In this document: positions 24,050 through 38,300 of the stretch, in pieces
How the letters are laid out: each line of letters begins with the position of its first letter
How positions within the stretch are numbered: the first letter of the stretch is position 1
NCBI RefSeq assembly: GCF_001039355.2
Contig: NW_019776013.1
Span: 66,735 to 130,734 of the forward strand
Length of the DNA stretch: 64,000 nucleotides
Reading direction: 5' to 3'
Source of the DNA: Lingula anatina
Taxonomy: Eukaryota; Brachiopoda; Lingulata; Lingulida; Lingulidae
Program-made: the position numbers and the translations under genes
The notes under the pieces: generated by a model
What the model saw: only the letters and a program-made list of their open reading frames with translations
What the model was told of the DNA's origin: nothing
Databases searched by the model: none

Positions 24050-26920
24050 GTAAGTTTTTTTAATAAGTCTTCAACAATGGAAAGGCATGCTTGAGTTGAT
24101 GAGAATCAAACATCTATATCCATGCACATGTAGGGGAGACCGGGGCTAGTTGGCCCAGTTAGAAACTTTTGGCTTTGTAGAGCCAACTGGGAATGAGTTA
24201 CAGCAATAAAATGATGGATATGATGGATTATTTATAATAAGGCATTTACTTACATTATGTCAAAAGGCCATTCACGTTGGAATGATGAGAAAATGCTAGA
24301 ATTATTTTCAGTTTTGTTACTTTATCTTCACAGTTAACGTATTTAAAATAAAATCATCTACAGTGTATATATTCAGTTGATCGGCTGAAGCATCTAAGAC
24401 GTAAACGCAACATCGTCATTGAGACTAAAAGTCTAGATTTATAAGAATACTAAAAACGTGCTAGTTTGCAAATTATTGGATTATTTCTCCTTCATGGGAC
24501 AACCTTAATCAAGAGTCATGAAGATCATTATGTATTTTTTAAAACCATTCTTTCTCATGGTGAGAAGCGCCGATATTCAATTTCAACTTCACAATATATG
24601 TGCTTTTCAGTTACGATGCTGAACGGAGAGGCTTACTTCGACGGTTCGAATCAAACCGAATTTTCAAGCGGTGAGTCAGTTTTTGATTGTCCCATCTTAA
24701 CTTCCCCAGGGAGGTCCTTGTTGAATACCCCCCTCCTCCCCATCCCGGCCTCCCGCCGAAACACTTCTCCCTCCAGGACAATACCCCCTCATGATGTTCC
24801 CCTCCCGTCCCAAATTTTACATAAAATTGACTTTGTGATTGTACATGAACATGCAAATAATAAACCGGAGTAATGTCTTCCTTGTCATGGTAGACTGTAA
24901 AAGCATTACACGCGAGTTATAACGCATCTTGTTATCGCTGTTCTTCTGCAGCCTGTATACCCTCTTCATTTTTCCCTTACATGTTCAAAAGAAAACGCAG
25001 TAATTGCTCTACTTGTAGAATCTTCCAAAGACTGTTTTACAGTTTCTAGAACGTCGGGCTGCATTGGTCCTTTACTTATTTACTCTCTTACTTATGACTA
25101 TTCAGATATCAAATATTGACTCATTACAACAAGGAGTACTTTTAGAAAATTAATAGACTTCGAGATTATTCCTATACCTTAATTTGTTTTATCGTCGTAA
25201 TCAAAGACCACGAGGGTGGTGCGAGACACTCTGCAAGATTTATTGAATCTACATTACATGTAAACCGATCCTTTTACATGAAAATAATATTATAATTTGT
25301 ATTCAAATAATGGTCTTCTTTACCTGTCTTGGTGTCAATTAATGAGATGAGTCTATGTGCTCTTAGACGAAAAATAAAGAGATGTTCATTAAAAGACTGG
25401 CCCGTTTTGCCTTAGGCCTACTTCCTCTCAAAAAGGTGGTATTTAGCGACAACAAGCCCGTTGATGTAACTTATATTGTAATTTATTATAACCAATGAAC
25501 GTCTTTGATATAACTTATAATGCGCCAGCGTGTAATGACAAAATGTCTACTGATACAAGTACTTTACATTGAGGCCGTCTTCCGGGTCTTCCGGAAGACG
25601 ATCTTATTTTCAAGTTTACTTTGACGGGTATCTATTTTTTTTTTTAATTTTTTTGTCTCAAGACGGTCAAAAATAGAGGATGGATCAACAAACATAATTT
25701 GGAAGATTGTCTGAAAATAGCTCTGGACCCGCCCCTGCATTATATGCATACAAGAAGATAACACTAGGTTTCCGTATTATAACACTAAACTAATAACGTT
25801 AACCATACAAACCGTTATTAAAGCAAGTTTCTCGTGTAACTTCCCCCAAGGAGTTCCAACAGGATCTCCTTGCTTCCCCTTAAAATCACTTCATGCAGAT
25901 CAGATGAGGGGTAATTTCTTTTATCAGAGATTTCTTGTACAGATATTGCTAGTATAATTATATTGTTTGGCATGTCTTAAATTTATAAAATTTTTATCGC
26001 TGCAACAATTATTAAATAGTGGGTCTACAAACAGTTTGGTAGAGTATTTGCATAAGTAAACTTTCTAATACATGTAGTATTGCACCATACTGTCAACTAT
26101 CGACCAAGGGATGGTCAATGCATATATGTTCGGCGGGAGATCAATTTTATGACTTAATACCTCGAACAAGAAATATTTTGCCAATTGAAAATGATAGAAA
26201 ATCAATTGATCACTGTGTTGTGGACAATTTTCCCACTTTGCAACAGCATTGGTTAGACGGTTACGCTGATGGCGCACGATATAAATAGTATCGTAAATGT
26301 GTCACTTGGACCATAGAAGCGTTTTATCCTTCCAAGCTTTTTAATTCCTCACTGAAAGTGTAATTGATTGTGCCCTGCAGCAAGTCACATACACCAGTAT
26401 ACATAGGTGTAGGAGAAAGGTTGGGTTGGAATGGGTTGCAACCCACGTCAGGCATAGGCGCAAAAATTGGGTGGTTAAGGGGATATCATGTATCACTTAC
26501 TTTACATTTGCTTCCTCCTTCTATTTGCCTGAATGTGGGACTGACACTTATTTTAAAAGAGATACTGAGATATATAAAACCAAAGCTTCCCTAATTACTG
26601 ACCAGTTTTATTTGGAACAAAAGCGGGCATCCACTGGTGGTTTTATGACGAATCTACTTTTGCAGAAACTGTTTGAATTTCAATTTAATTGACCCACCCC
26701 ATTCCGTGTATCGATATACATGTATTTGATAAGTAGGAAGGGGAGGTAGGCATGAGGTTAAGAAAAGAACAATATCCCTTATAGTACCTTAAAGTACTCA
26801 ATTCGTTTCTTTTTTCAGCGAGCTTGGCGACATTTGGGGGCGCAGATCACACTGTTGTAGCCTGGTTCAAGACTTACGCAAGTAGCGGAAGCATCGTCGC
26901 CAAAACAGCAAGCGGTTGTA

Positions 26921-26969
<49 letters not shown>

Positions 26970-28251
26970 GGAGAAACGTAGGGAAAGATGTAAAAAGAAA
27001 AAAAAGAAGCAAAACGTGGGGAAAGATGTAAAAAAAAGAGCCTGAGAAAAAAAAGGCGTTAGAAATCAATATTACTGTTTGACACTTCTTTAAATAAATA
27101 AATAAATCTACTTTTCCATAGATTTTGAAAAAAGTGTTCGGTGTAGGCCTACTTGTACTGTACTCGTCGAACTCGTTTAAATATTTAAATCCATTCGTTT
27201 GCTTTGTTTACTAATTTATTTCGATGTCTGCTAACACACAAGCTAATGAAGTAATCTGTTGATAGAAATGTATACGTGCTGCAGACGGAGCCATTGTCAT
27301 ACATGTAGCTAGACTTTTCAATTTTATGCGTAGTTTTCAATTCAAACTCTAATCATGATCTGAAAGTTTTGTTCTCTACGAAAAGAGGTTAAACATATTT
27401 CAGCTGTTGAAGGACCTAGTTAATGTTTTAAAATTTGCATTTATATTACAGCAAGCTGGCAAACAAGAGGAAAGTGTTTTTATATTCGAGACGGAAATCT
27501 TCAGGTTGACTCACACGGCATTGGGTACATTCGTAAGTTGAATCAAAATAAAAATGATAAAGTCACTTTTTAGCAATACATATTTTATGAAATATAACCC
27601 CCCCCCCCTTCTTCCAAACACACACACATGTAAGTTTGCAGTCCCGCACTTTGATACAAATGAGCCATTTTGTGTCGTTTCAGAGGGATCCAAGGTTGTG
27701 AATGACGGGAAATGGCACATGGCCGCCTGGCAGTTCACTGCATCCAGCAACTCGTGAGTTGGCACACAGTAACAAGATCTCTAACAACATTCAAATTTCT
27801 AGTAGATAGCCCTTAGTCTTATTGAACTATGTGATAAATTTCACTTAAAGTTTTAGAGGTAGCCTATATTGAGCAAAACATGTTTGCACGAAATACTCCA
27901 TGAAACGCATCTGAGTCACGTTTTGATACACTCTCATTGCTCTATCTCGTGTTTTAGAGATGATCATTTCATCAATCTAAAACCTCTTTGTGAAAAAAAT
28001 CCGTTTGAGATGATGTGATTGTGCTAGCTGTGAATGCGACAGTGAGGATGATTGTTCATGGAAGTAGGTATACACGGTTGTATTGGCAGATTGCTCTCTC
28101 GTCTCAACTACCACAATTGATATTGATTCCCCGTCGGACAAGAACATATATTTTGACCTGAAATGGCAGATGCCTGTGAAAGACCGGGTGAATGAAGCTT
28201 TTTATGTACAGACACAGATGTGTCTGTACATATAGCCATCATCTGCGTCTG

Positions 28252-28282
<31 letters not shown>

Positions 28283-30161
28283 GCACTTTTACCGATAACA
28301 CGATAAGTGGAAAACCATTTTACCTTTTGACTTGAAACTTACAGAACTGATGAATATTCATAATACGCAGGTCAAGTTCGAAAATCAGCATGATCGGGTC
28401 ACTTTTAGGGAATTTATGCTGTTTTTTCACTTTTTTCAGCATNNNNNNNNNNNNNNNNNNNNNNNNNNNNNNNNNNNNNNNNNNNNNNNNNNNNNNNNNN
28501 NNNNNNNNNNNNNNNNNNNNNNNNNNNNNNNNNNNNNNNNNNNNNNNNNNNNNNNNNNNNNNNNNNNNNNNNNNNNNNNNNNNNNNNNNNNNTACACTCT
28601 CATTGCTCTATCTCGTGTTTTAGAGATGATCATTTCATCAATCTAAAACCTCTTTGTGAAAAAAATCCGTTTGAGATGATGTGATTGTGCTAGCTGTGAA
28701 TGCGACAGTGAGGATGATTGTTCATGGAAGTAGGTATACACGGTTGTATTGGCAGATTGCTCTCTCGTCTCAACTACCACAATTGATATTGATTCCCCGT
28801 CGGACAAGAACATATATTTTGACCTGAAATGGCAGATGCCTGTGAAAGACCGGGTGAATGAAGCTTTTTTCATTTTATTGCCAGGTTATCGATACATGTA
28901 CATTAGCTATAGCCGTGTGAACTTGTTATAATTACAACAGAAGCATGCTAATGGTGCCGTACAGTTATAAGTGTCCAGTGACCTCTGCCACTGGGGGCAG
29001 GGACATAAATAGAATTCATTATTGTTGTTTTATGTTGATTGGAATTGTATGCTAAAATAAATTATAGGTTATTTACGTAATGTTATTGGAATATATAATA
29101 CTTTGAAAACAGTGCAACTGATGTTTTGAGGGTAATTATATAAACTTAAAAAGTATGATTTAGGAAAGATTCATTCTGTACTAATTAAGTATGTAAAAAG
29201 GCTTTGAACAGTTGTTCCTAATCTGCTTAAAATTTTTTTAAAAAAAAAAACCCTCTTGGTGTCTGAATTGCCAGCTGCTGTTGCTGCCTTGTAGCTATTA
29301 TCAACAGTATCATTCAGTGATGCAGTCTTTATTAATTTTTTTATTAATCTTTATAGATATAGAATATCGTTAGATGGCAAGCACGATACATCATCATCAC
29401 TAGCCCTTGCCACCGACTCCAACAACCATGTGTTGCGTTTAGGAAATTGTGCTGATAACTTCATTGGAAAATTAACAGGGCATCTGCGATCTGTTGTAGT
29501 CTATGATTATAGACTGTCAAACAACGGGATTCATTATCTGTACAGGAACAGTTTTAGTAAGTGGCTGTAGTTGGGTTTATAGATTGTGAATTTGTCTTTT
29601 TTTTTTCTTTTGTTGTTGTGATATACCTAAATGTAATTGAAGTAGAAAATGAGTCGAAAATCTCCGGGAAAGTAAAATTTTCCTTTGTAAAGGTTTGTGT
29701 TCCTTTAAAATGAAAATTTTGGTAAAGGCAGAGCATAAATTTGACAAACATTATATGTATAGTTTCAGATTATTTAGATAGATAGATATATTTTTACAGA
29801 CCAGCGAGAACTTATTTGGAATTCACAGACAGAATTCAACAATGGTGTGTATTACTCGGTTTCCACTGCACAGTGGAAGACCGTAGGAACATGGTGGAAA
29901 TTATTTAACAACTTTGGCAAAGTTGATTTTTCACTGTCAGTTTGGGTGAAGACATCCAATGATGGAATTTTGATGATGAGGTCAGATAGTTCTGGTAAGT
30001 ACCAATCTTCCCTTTTGATTTTGATTTTGACCGACACATTTATAATAATTAGTAACACCATAATTTACTGCTCCTGTCAATCATTTGGCAAAAAAGCCTT
30101 AGCTGGTTAAATATCTATCAATCTGTGTATTGGTGTTATTGACTTAGCTGCATGGCCTTGA

Positions 30162-30208
<47 letters not shown>

Positions 30209-32329
30209 CAAACCTTACTCTGAAATATAAATGATGTGTAGATATCCTATGGAGTACATGTACATATACTGGTGTAATTAGTGCATGCTGTATTAAGTAA
30301 TTTGGTGTCTACAATATTTTTAGTTTGTTAAGTATCAAATGTCACTTATTGTGTTTCAGGCTCTTGGGTTTACAGAGGAAAACAGTTCTACATTAACTCT
30401 GGAAAGATTAAATTTGATGCTCATAGTGTTGGTAATATAGGTAAGATACATGTTTAAAGGGATAACAACTCTTTGTATGAAACCTATATTTCACAATAAA
30501 AACATTGTAGACAACTCAAGGAAATGTAATATATTCTATTTCACCACCAAAAATGGCACTTAAAGCAATTATTCTAAAATCTGTGCTTGTCATCCAACCA
30601 TGTGACCTCCATAGATGGCTATAGTCTATAATAATCTCTTCAGAGATTATTACAGAAAAGCAAACTTTCTAGAAAAATAAACAGGACTAAATTTGAATGT
30701 AGAAATGGATTCATTAACCATTGAAAAGAATGGGAAAATTGTTTACCACAGGAAAATTAATTTTTTGGCCAAAATGAACAGTTGTTATCCCTTTAAGTGA
30801 ATTGGGCAAAAATTGTTCAGAATGTTGACAAGCAGCAAGATTCATAATTTTAGTTAGGGTGGTTTTTTGATCATGACAACAACAGCATTAAAGTTTTTCT
30901 TTTGTCAAATAAAAAATGTGTCCCATTATCAAAGCAGTGTCCCATACATTTGAAAAACAAATGCAAAAAATAATATTAATAAAACAGAAAATAATACAAA
31001 ACTGATTTCCTCAAAATTAAGAGTTTGTTGCACTTGTTTCCCAATGCAACTTGTCATTTTTTTCTAGCCTTACAGTTATGGTATGCTGTAACACACTGCT
31101 TTCCATATACTTGTATTTGACTGGCTTTGTAAGAAAATCATATATTTTTATTTTACATAAAAAAGGTTAATTAGTTTAGTTAAAATACCAGTAGTATCTT
31201 AATATTGCAGTAGCTAATGTTCAAGATTGACTAATGAAAAGTACATCATATTGAAAATTCCGTTAGACAAGTGCTGTTTTGTAATTGTAGCAGTTACTAT
31301 TGATTTAGAAATATTTCCATGAATTGACATGTAGTTTTCTTTGTTTAAAGCGGGAACAAGTACAATAACAGATGACCAGTGGCATTATCTTGTATTTACC
31401 CAGGACATAGAGACAGAAACGTAAGGACATATTTTTAATTTAATTTTTCATATAATGCAAATTGTGACATAATAAATTTGTTATTTTTTTGTATAACTGT
31501 AATTTTAAATGCCTGCTGGTGTTTCAGCATGCAGGTTTTCACACCTGTAAAATTTTGAAATAAATTTTATGTTGTAAGCACCACCAGTCTGTGCAAATTT
31601 CCACTACAAACTCCCATGGTCATGCATTTCAGAGGCAATTGGAGATAGTAGATTTGTAGGCATGGAGATACGAAACAGTAGAAAGTTGAAATAATTTCCA
31701 ATGTCTTCTGAATTTTAGGATGTCAAATAGAGGCCCCTGTTTCAGTCAAATTTAATTGTCTTGCTTTACAGTTGGAAGATATATGTGGATGGAGTACTGG
31801 AGAATGAGAAAACGGTGACAGTGCTTGAGGACACTGGCGACTCCCATACCATCTCTTTCCCCAAAACGTTTATTGGGACATTAGAAGGACTTTTCTACTA
31901 CACCTACACTCTGACAGCAGAGGAGATATCATCGAGATACAATGGCTATCCAGGTATGGGATTTTACAGTGAAATAACCATAGCACTGTAATGAAGTGAT
32001 TATATTCAAACAGGTTCAATGCATTTGTACTTGATTTAAATACATTAAATACATTCAGCAGTATGATAGGTTTAAATTAAGATTCCATGAAAACTGAGTT
32101 GATAAGTACATGTATACTGGTTCAGAACTTAATTCTATATAAGATACTTATGGTATTTCTTTCATTTTTGCAACATTTTTGGTCCATTCTTAAAGCACTG
32201 GTAATGTTTGAATTTTGCATGTCTAGCAAGTAGTCATAGTACAAATTCTAACTAAAGTTTTTTTATGTACTTTAATTCCTACAATAATAATTTCATATGG
32301 ATGAACAATAATAATAACTTAGAATAATG

Positions 32330-32380
<51 letters not shown>

Positions 32381-35300
32381 TAGCTACAGTATTAAAGTAA
32401 TGAAACAATATCATACTTAAATCAACAATCAAAATATTTTATGTTTAAGATGACACATTTTGCCCGAAAGACTGGTATCCATTTCAAGGAAGTTGCTACT
32501 ACTTCCAAAACAGCAATGACATTGGTTATAATGGCTTCCAAGCCAAGGATTATTGCTACAGTATTGATGCCAAATTGGCTAGCATTGACAACCAGTGGGA
32601 ACAGGACTTCTTGTACTACATAGCGGTAAGGCACTTTCCACAACAAGCACTACCTTGGCTATTATACTATATAGACAGTTGCCTAAACAAAACCCCTATA
32701 CTTGTCACAGTAGACTACAGCCAGTTGAATAGATTAAATTTGATTGGCTTCGTTGCCCCCCCCCCTTTCCCCCCTGATACATGTACCATATAGTACATGT
32801 ACTGTTGGATGTGAAAAAGACATAAGTTATAAACACCCCACATTTATGACCAATTTCAATCACTCTAGTGCATCCACTGGGACTGGAGTTTTGTGGAATG
32901 TTTTGTTGTTGTAGTGGTGGTGGTGGTGCTGCTAAAATAATTATATAAATAAAAAGCTCAAAAACTGCTCTATATTATAGATCAGTTTTGTCATTGGTTT
33001 TAGATAAAGTATTCACTGATGATAAAATGAAAATTGCTGCAATTTTGAGGAAAATTCATTTTGATTGCTATAAAGGTTGGTTGTGTATATTTTGTCTTTA
33101 ATTTACCAGTGAAAGTATGATTAATTAAATTGATGATTGGAAAATCTTTAGCTGGTGAACATTCATAAGTATTACATTTTGTTCCTTCATATTTTGCATA
33201 GAATTTCTATAGCAAATCACCATTAATCACATCCCATTTGATATCTTTTTTGTCACAGAAAACATATTACCCTCTGTCCGGTTCAGAATGGTGGATTGGT
33301 TTGGAACAGGAAGATAGTACTGTGAACAAATACAACTTCCGGGCAGACGGCTCCAGAATAATGTGGGATTTTTGGAGTCTGACCGAGCCTGATAGTGCTG
33401 CTAGGCATTGTGTTCGCTGTGAGGTGCACAAAAGCATGCAGTGGAATGATCGCGAGTGTGATAACGTGGAAGACTTGTGGAATGTGATTTGTGAAAGACC
33501 AGAGGGTATGGACCTGTTTTAAATGTCTAGTTTTATTAACTTTATGTTATATACAGTGTATGTTCTTATCACCCTTGGTTGTCCATTTCTCCTTGCTAAC
33601 ACTCTGTCATTTCTTCACCTTTTAACTTCCAAACTGTTTTTGTTTAAATTACATTAAATTTACAATGCGTATGTACCAGGTATTTTTTTTTAATTGGAAA
33701 TTTAGGTCAAGGTTTAAATAATATTATTAAACATTATTTGATTGTGTAAAAAATAAAAGTTTGTAAATTAAATATTTGTGTTTATTTGTGCATAAATCTG
33801 CAAGGTTCATTCCACATCTTCATAATTATCTTTATGTTTGTTTTTAACAATGTGAACATGTATTTTCACAGCACAAAAATATAGTATTTTAATGTAAAAT
33901 ATCCAAATTAAATTCAAATGATTAAAATATCCAAATAAAATCCCAAGAATATTACTGGTATGTATACATACTGGCACCTGAATAAATTGAGACTATATCA
34001 TAATCTGTGTGTTGCTGATATTTTTCAGAATGCCATTTTGTTCACGTAGAGGGCCAATACATAAACCTCAATGCCTTTGATAAAACAGTAACATCTACAA
34101 CTGTAGCTGATTGCAAGCATGCTTGTTTGCATGAGAAAACCTTCACTTGCAGGTAAAAACATCAAAGCCTCTTGAAAATTTTTCTCATTTTAAGTTGAGG
34201 TCAGTATCTCATGTTTTAACATACTAGCTAGTGCATGTACCAGGTTTGTTAAATTTATGCTTTAAATTATTCAAACTTAATACACATACGTGTACTGTAT
34301 TTATCTTGATTTGCAAATTGTTACGCCAGGAGCTAGGAGAATGAATCCAAAGGGAAACATGCAGAGAGGGTTTTATGTTCATGGCTTTGTCGTTTCCCAG
34401 CAATTTATCACACCTCAATATCTACCTGGCTATGTATAATAAGCCACCTGAGTGTATTGTTTTCACCTGGTTAAGACTGTCCTTGGTTTGTGACACCTTG
34501 TCAGTGCACTGTACCTGTCAGCCCAATGAGGGGGGTGGGTGTTGTTCTGATTGTCCTTCGGTATGTTACAGTGTATGTCCCAATGGTATTATCTGCCACC
34601 CTCGGGGGAGAAGGGGCAGGGGGGAGGTTGTACCTGGAAATAGCATTTGTATATGTACACACAGACAATATTTCTATTATATCCTTTCTTTTCTCTTCCC
34701 CATAAGTTCTTAATCTTTCAGTACTTAATATAAGCAGACGTATTGATAGGATAATTACCTTTAATTGCAGGTCTTTCAATTTCCGTGTGTCTGACAGTGC
34801 CTGTGACTTAATGACCCACAACAGATACACTATCACATCTAACCAGTGGGTAGAAGATGCCAACACAGACTATTATGAGAGACAGTGTACTACAGACCAA
34901 GAAAATGGTAAAAAAATGTTTCTTTGATTTATAGTATGTAATAGAGTATGTTTTATTGATATTTCATAATTTGAGGCATAAAAGTACAGGCTGCATTGGA
35001 TCATGTTTGAATTGTTTTTCAGAATTCATATTTTGTCTTGTTTTAGAATCTCTTCATGTACCTGTACAGAAATTTGTTTTTAGTTGAAATTTCTAGAAAA
35101 CCATATGAGTGATATTGAAATTTTAAAGATAGATTATGACAGAGGTTGCTACATGTATGATTCTGCCTACCTTGACATAAAATGTTACATGTACTCAACC
35201 AATACTTAGCTATCACAGAAAAAGATAGCAAAAAAATTGTTCAAAGTTTGTATCCTCCATTTTTCAGCTTGTGAACCTGGTTGGTTTGAATGGCGTGGGC

Positions 35301-38300
35301 AGTGCTATAGATTTTCAGAAGAAACACTGAACTTCGAGGATGCTGTGACTAAGTGTCAGACGAATGGTGGACATTTGGCCAGTATCAACTCAGCTGAAGA
35401 GATGGATTTTATAAAAGAGAAAGCAAGGTTAGTGTTGTTCACTTATTGTGTGTTCACAAACATGCAAAAAAATGTGCCATCTCTGCATCCCAAATATGCA
35501 TACTATATCACGTATGCATTTTAGATCATATAATGTGTACCCTGTTTCAAGTTACTTTGTAAACAGTTTAAAACTGCACCAGTTTTTACCATAACTATTC
35601 AGAGGTCTTGAGGAAAAGCATTTGGTTTAAGTACTAGTAGGCTGAATATGTGATATGTCAAGCCTTAATTGTACAATGAAGCCAAGAGGTTGATATGCAT
35701 TTTATCATGCTATGAACTCTGTGTAAGATGGAAACACTTTCCCCATTGTCATCTGATTTTGAACTGCTGTAAGATAGGTATGAGATCTTTTCACTTTGTA
35801 ATACATGTACGTGTCGTGCTCATGATTTTATTAGGTTTACTATAAAATTTTAGCATCTTCTATGAAGGACATTCTTTCTACATTGGAATGCAGTGGGGAG
35901 GTCATGGCCATTCCTGGATAGATGGATCCAGTGTCTTCTACTCCAACTTTGCTCATGGTGAGAACAGATTCTTAAACAACTGAAAAAAAATAATTTGGAA
36001 CAACAGGTTGCTGAGATAATTTAACGGTATAGTCAAGCTTATTGTACAGTTTGTAATCAAACAGCTAGTCTAAGATTAAGTTTTTCATTTAAGGAATTGT
36101 AAGAAAACTAGATTTAAAACACAGCTTAAACACTTTACAACCATTTACAAATCTGTCATGCAGTTCTTCATTTTCCTTGGTATTCAGGTGAGGGCCGTCT
36201 TGTGTCCATCACATGTGAGAACAATATGGCAGAACTGGACTGTGGTCAAGGACAGGTCATCAGGGTCTCCTACGCAAACTTTGGACGCACTTCTCTCACA
36301 CACTGCAATAGTACCATACAGGTAACTTATTAAATATAATAATATAATATAATATAATATAATATAATATAATATAATATAATATAATATAATATAATAT
36401 AATATATTATAAATTATTCAGTAATCAAAAACAATGATTTTTTTTCTTCAAAATATTGCTGTATGTATTACATAAGTACCCTGTGTTGCTATCATTTATG
36501 TTGTATAAATAATTTTCATAAAAATTAATTTGGACAATATATGATAAATTTCTCCTGCAATAAATCAGCTACTATGATATTAGCCTAAAATCAAATGGAG
36601 TAAAATTAAGTACCAGTTATGTTATGTTATGAAAACAAACTGTATAATTTCACAGTAAATGTTTTCAAAAAGCTTTGTAATTTTGTCATTAGATGTCTTG
36701 ATATTGTAAAATCTTTGTTTTTACATTTCTTTCAGCAGTCTTATTACATTATGATTTTGTTCTTATACAATTATTGTTAAACCATTAATTTTCAATCAAA
36801 AAGTGAAAAAAGGGTAAATGATTGGTTTGGTGCCTTAGACCCCATTTCCATAGATTTTAGATCGATCTATCCCTGTGGAGAGTCTCACTACATTACTGTC
36901 AGCTTAGCCGGCTTAAGCGTCTGTCCCGCCTACTGAAAGCTGTAAGGGGGTAATTAACTATGGTGCGCGCTCGGCTGACTGCAATTTAGCGTGAACCCCC
37001 AGGGAGTTAGGTCGATCTAAATCTTAATCCCTGGATCGATCTAAATCTCTGGGAATACACCCTTATACTATTAACAAAATATTTGCTGGCTTATATTTTC
37101 TTCAGGGATCAGATTACATACTGACATTGTTTCTGTACATGTTCTACTGTAAAGTGGAACAATGAAAACAATATTTGCCTGTATGTTTTCTTCAGCGGTC
37201 CGACTGTTTTGACCCCTACTCCTTGAACACAGTGGTGGACACCTGTAATGGACTCCAGAGATGTAGTATCAATGCCAGCGCCAACACCTTCAGTGTGACG
37301 GACACCTGCAGTGGAGCCACTCTTTATCTTGAGATACATTATAATTGTGTTCCGAGTAAGGATTAATATGTAATTATATTATATATTAGTAGTAGCAGGA
37401 TATGGCTCAGGTCCGACATTTCCGTGATATCCTACAATTGAAATACTGTTATTAATTCCCTCATGGTCAGTGTTTGCTTGTGTGTGATGAAAAAATGGAA
37501 ACGGTACAAACATGATGATGTTGATGCGCAATGTTTCTTCATATGAAATATCAAAGAGTTGTATAAGAGGAATAATTTTTATTGTTTTGATATCAAAACT
37601 TGTGTATAGCACTACATGGATTACACTTAAATGTAAATAGAGAACGAAATGAAATGAAGTGAAATTGAATAAAAATGTGAAGAATTAAAAGGTGTCTTAC
37701 ATGAAGTATGTTATCAACACATTTTAAATATAAAACATAGATTGTATAAAAAAGTAGGCTTGTACTTCTAGTCTGGTGCATTTTTTTCTGTTTTTATTCT
37801 TTAGCCAGCACCTTTAGCCCCTTCATAACTTCTCCCACTGGTTGCATGTGTTACTTTGACACGAACAGTTACGACTGCGCATGCTGCACTGCGGGTAACT
37901 GCCAATGCGGTTCCACTGCTCCTCACAAGTGTGGTCCATGTGGGCAAGCGAACTGCGCCAGTCAGCTCCCTGATCATGGTAAGAGTCGCTAAAACATGCC
38001 TTGTATATCTTAACTAATAGGTAAAGTATATTTAATCAAAGCTAAAAGCATTTCACAAAAGCACATTCTAAAATGCATGGTCTTTACATTAAAAAAATAA
38101 CAGCAGTATTTGTAATTATTACCTATATATACTTCAAATGACTGTAAGAATATATCAATATTGGTAATAAAAATATTGTCTGCATATTTTCTTTTATATA
38201 TTTTGTTTAATTTAAAGTCATGAAAATTGTAATTTTCTAATCTTATTAAATATAAGTATATTAGATTTGATGATTATAGTTATTATATGAATTAAATTCC

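Larger units (their letters stand above)
24611..31953 (+). other. Two LamG/concanavalin-like domains (residues 29-374)
   Basis: Exons 2-6 and 7-10 encode two repeats of the laminin-G/jelly-roll fold. Shared landmarks are a YFDGSNQTEF or YYSVSTAQW start, the HTVVAWFKT and FSLSVWVKT strand, a DGKWHMAAWQF and DDQWHYLVFTQ strand, RISLDGK and WKIYVDGV, and a final FIGKLTGHLRSVVVYD or FIGTLEGLFYYTYTL. Exon borders fall at matching places and phases in both repeats, so the pair arose by internal duplication of an exon set. These folds bind carbohydrates or proteins outside the cell. Confidence 0.82.
36188..37355 (+). other. SUEL-type galactose-binding lectin domain (residues 691-788)
   Basis: Exons 17-18 encode ELDCGQGQVIRVSYANFGR, DTCNGLQRCSINAS and SVTDTCSGATLYLEIHYNC. 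This is the eight-Cys-like pattern of rhamnose/galactose lectins first known from sea urchin eggs and also found in latrophilins. The internal intron is phase 0. The family B MITE sits in this intron. Confidence 0.85.

Noticed and set aside
26364-26692. Open frames in intron 2 of the lectin gene
   Set aside because: Overlapping frames with no conserved motif and no splice context in phase with neighbours.
36341-36405. Regularly spaced short repeat that might suggest an array
   Set aside because: It is a contiguous (AATAT)n run without spacers in a eukaryotic intron, not a CRISPR array.
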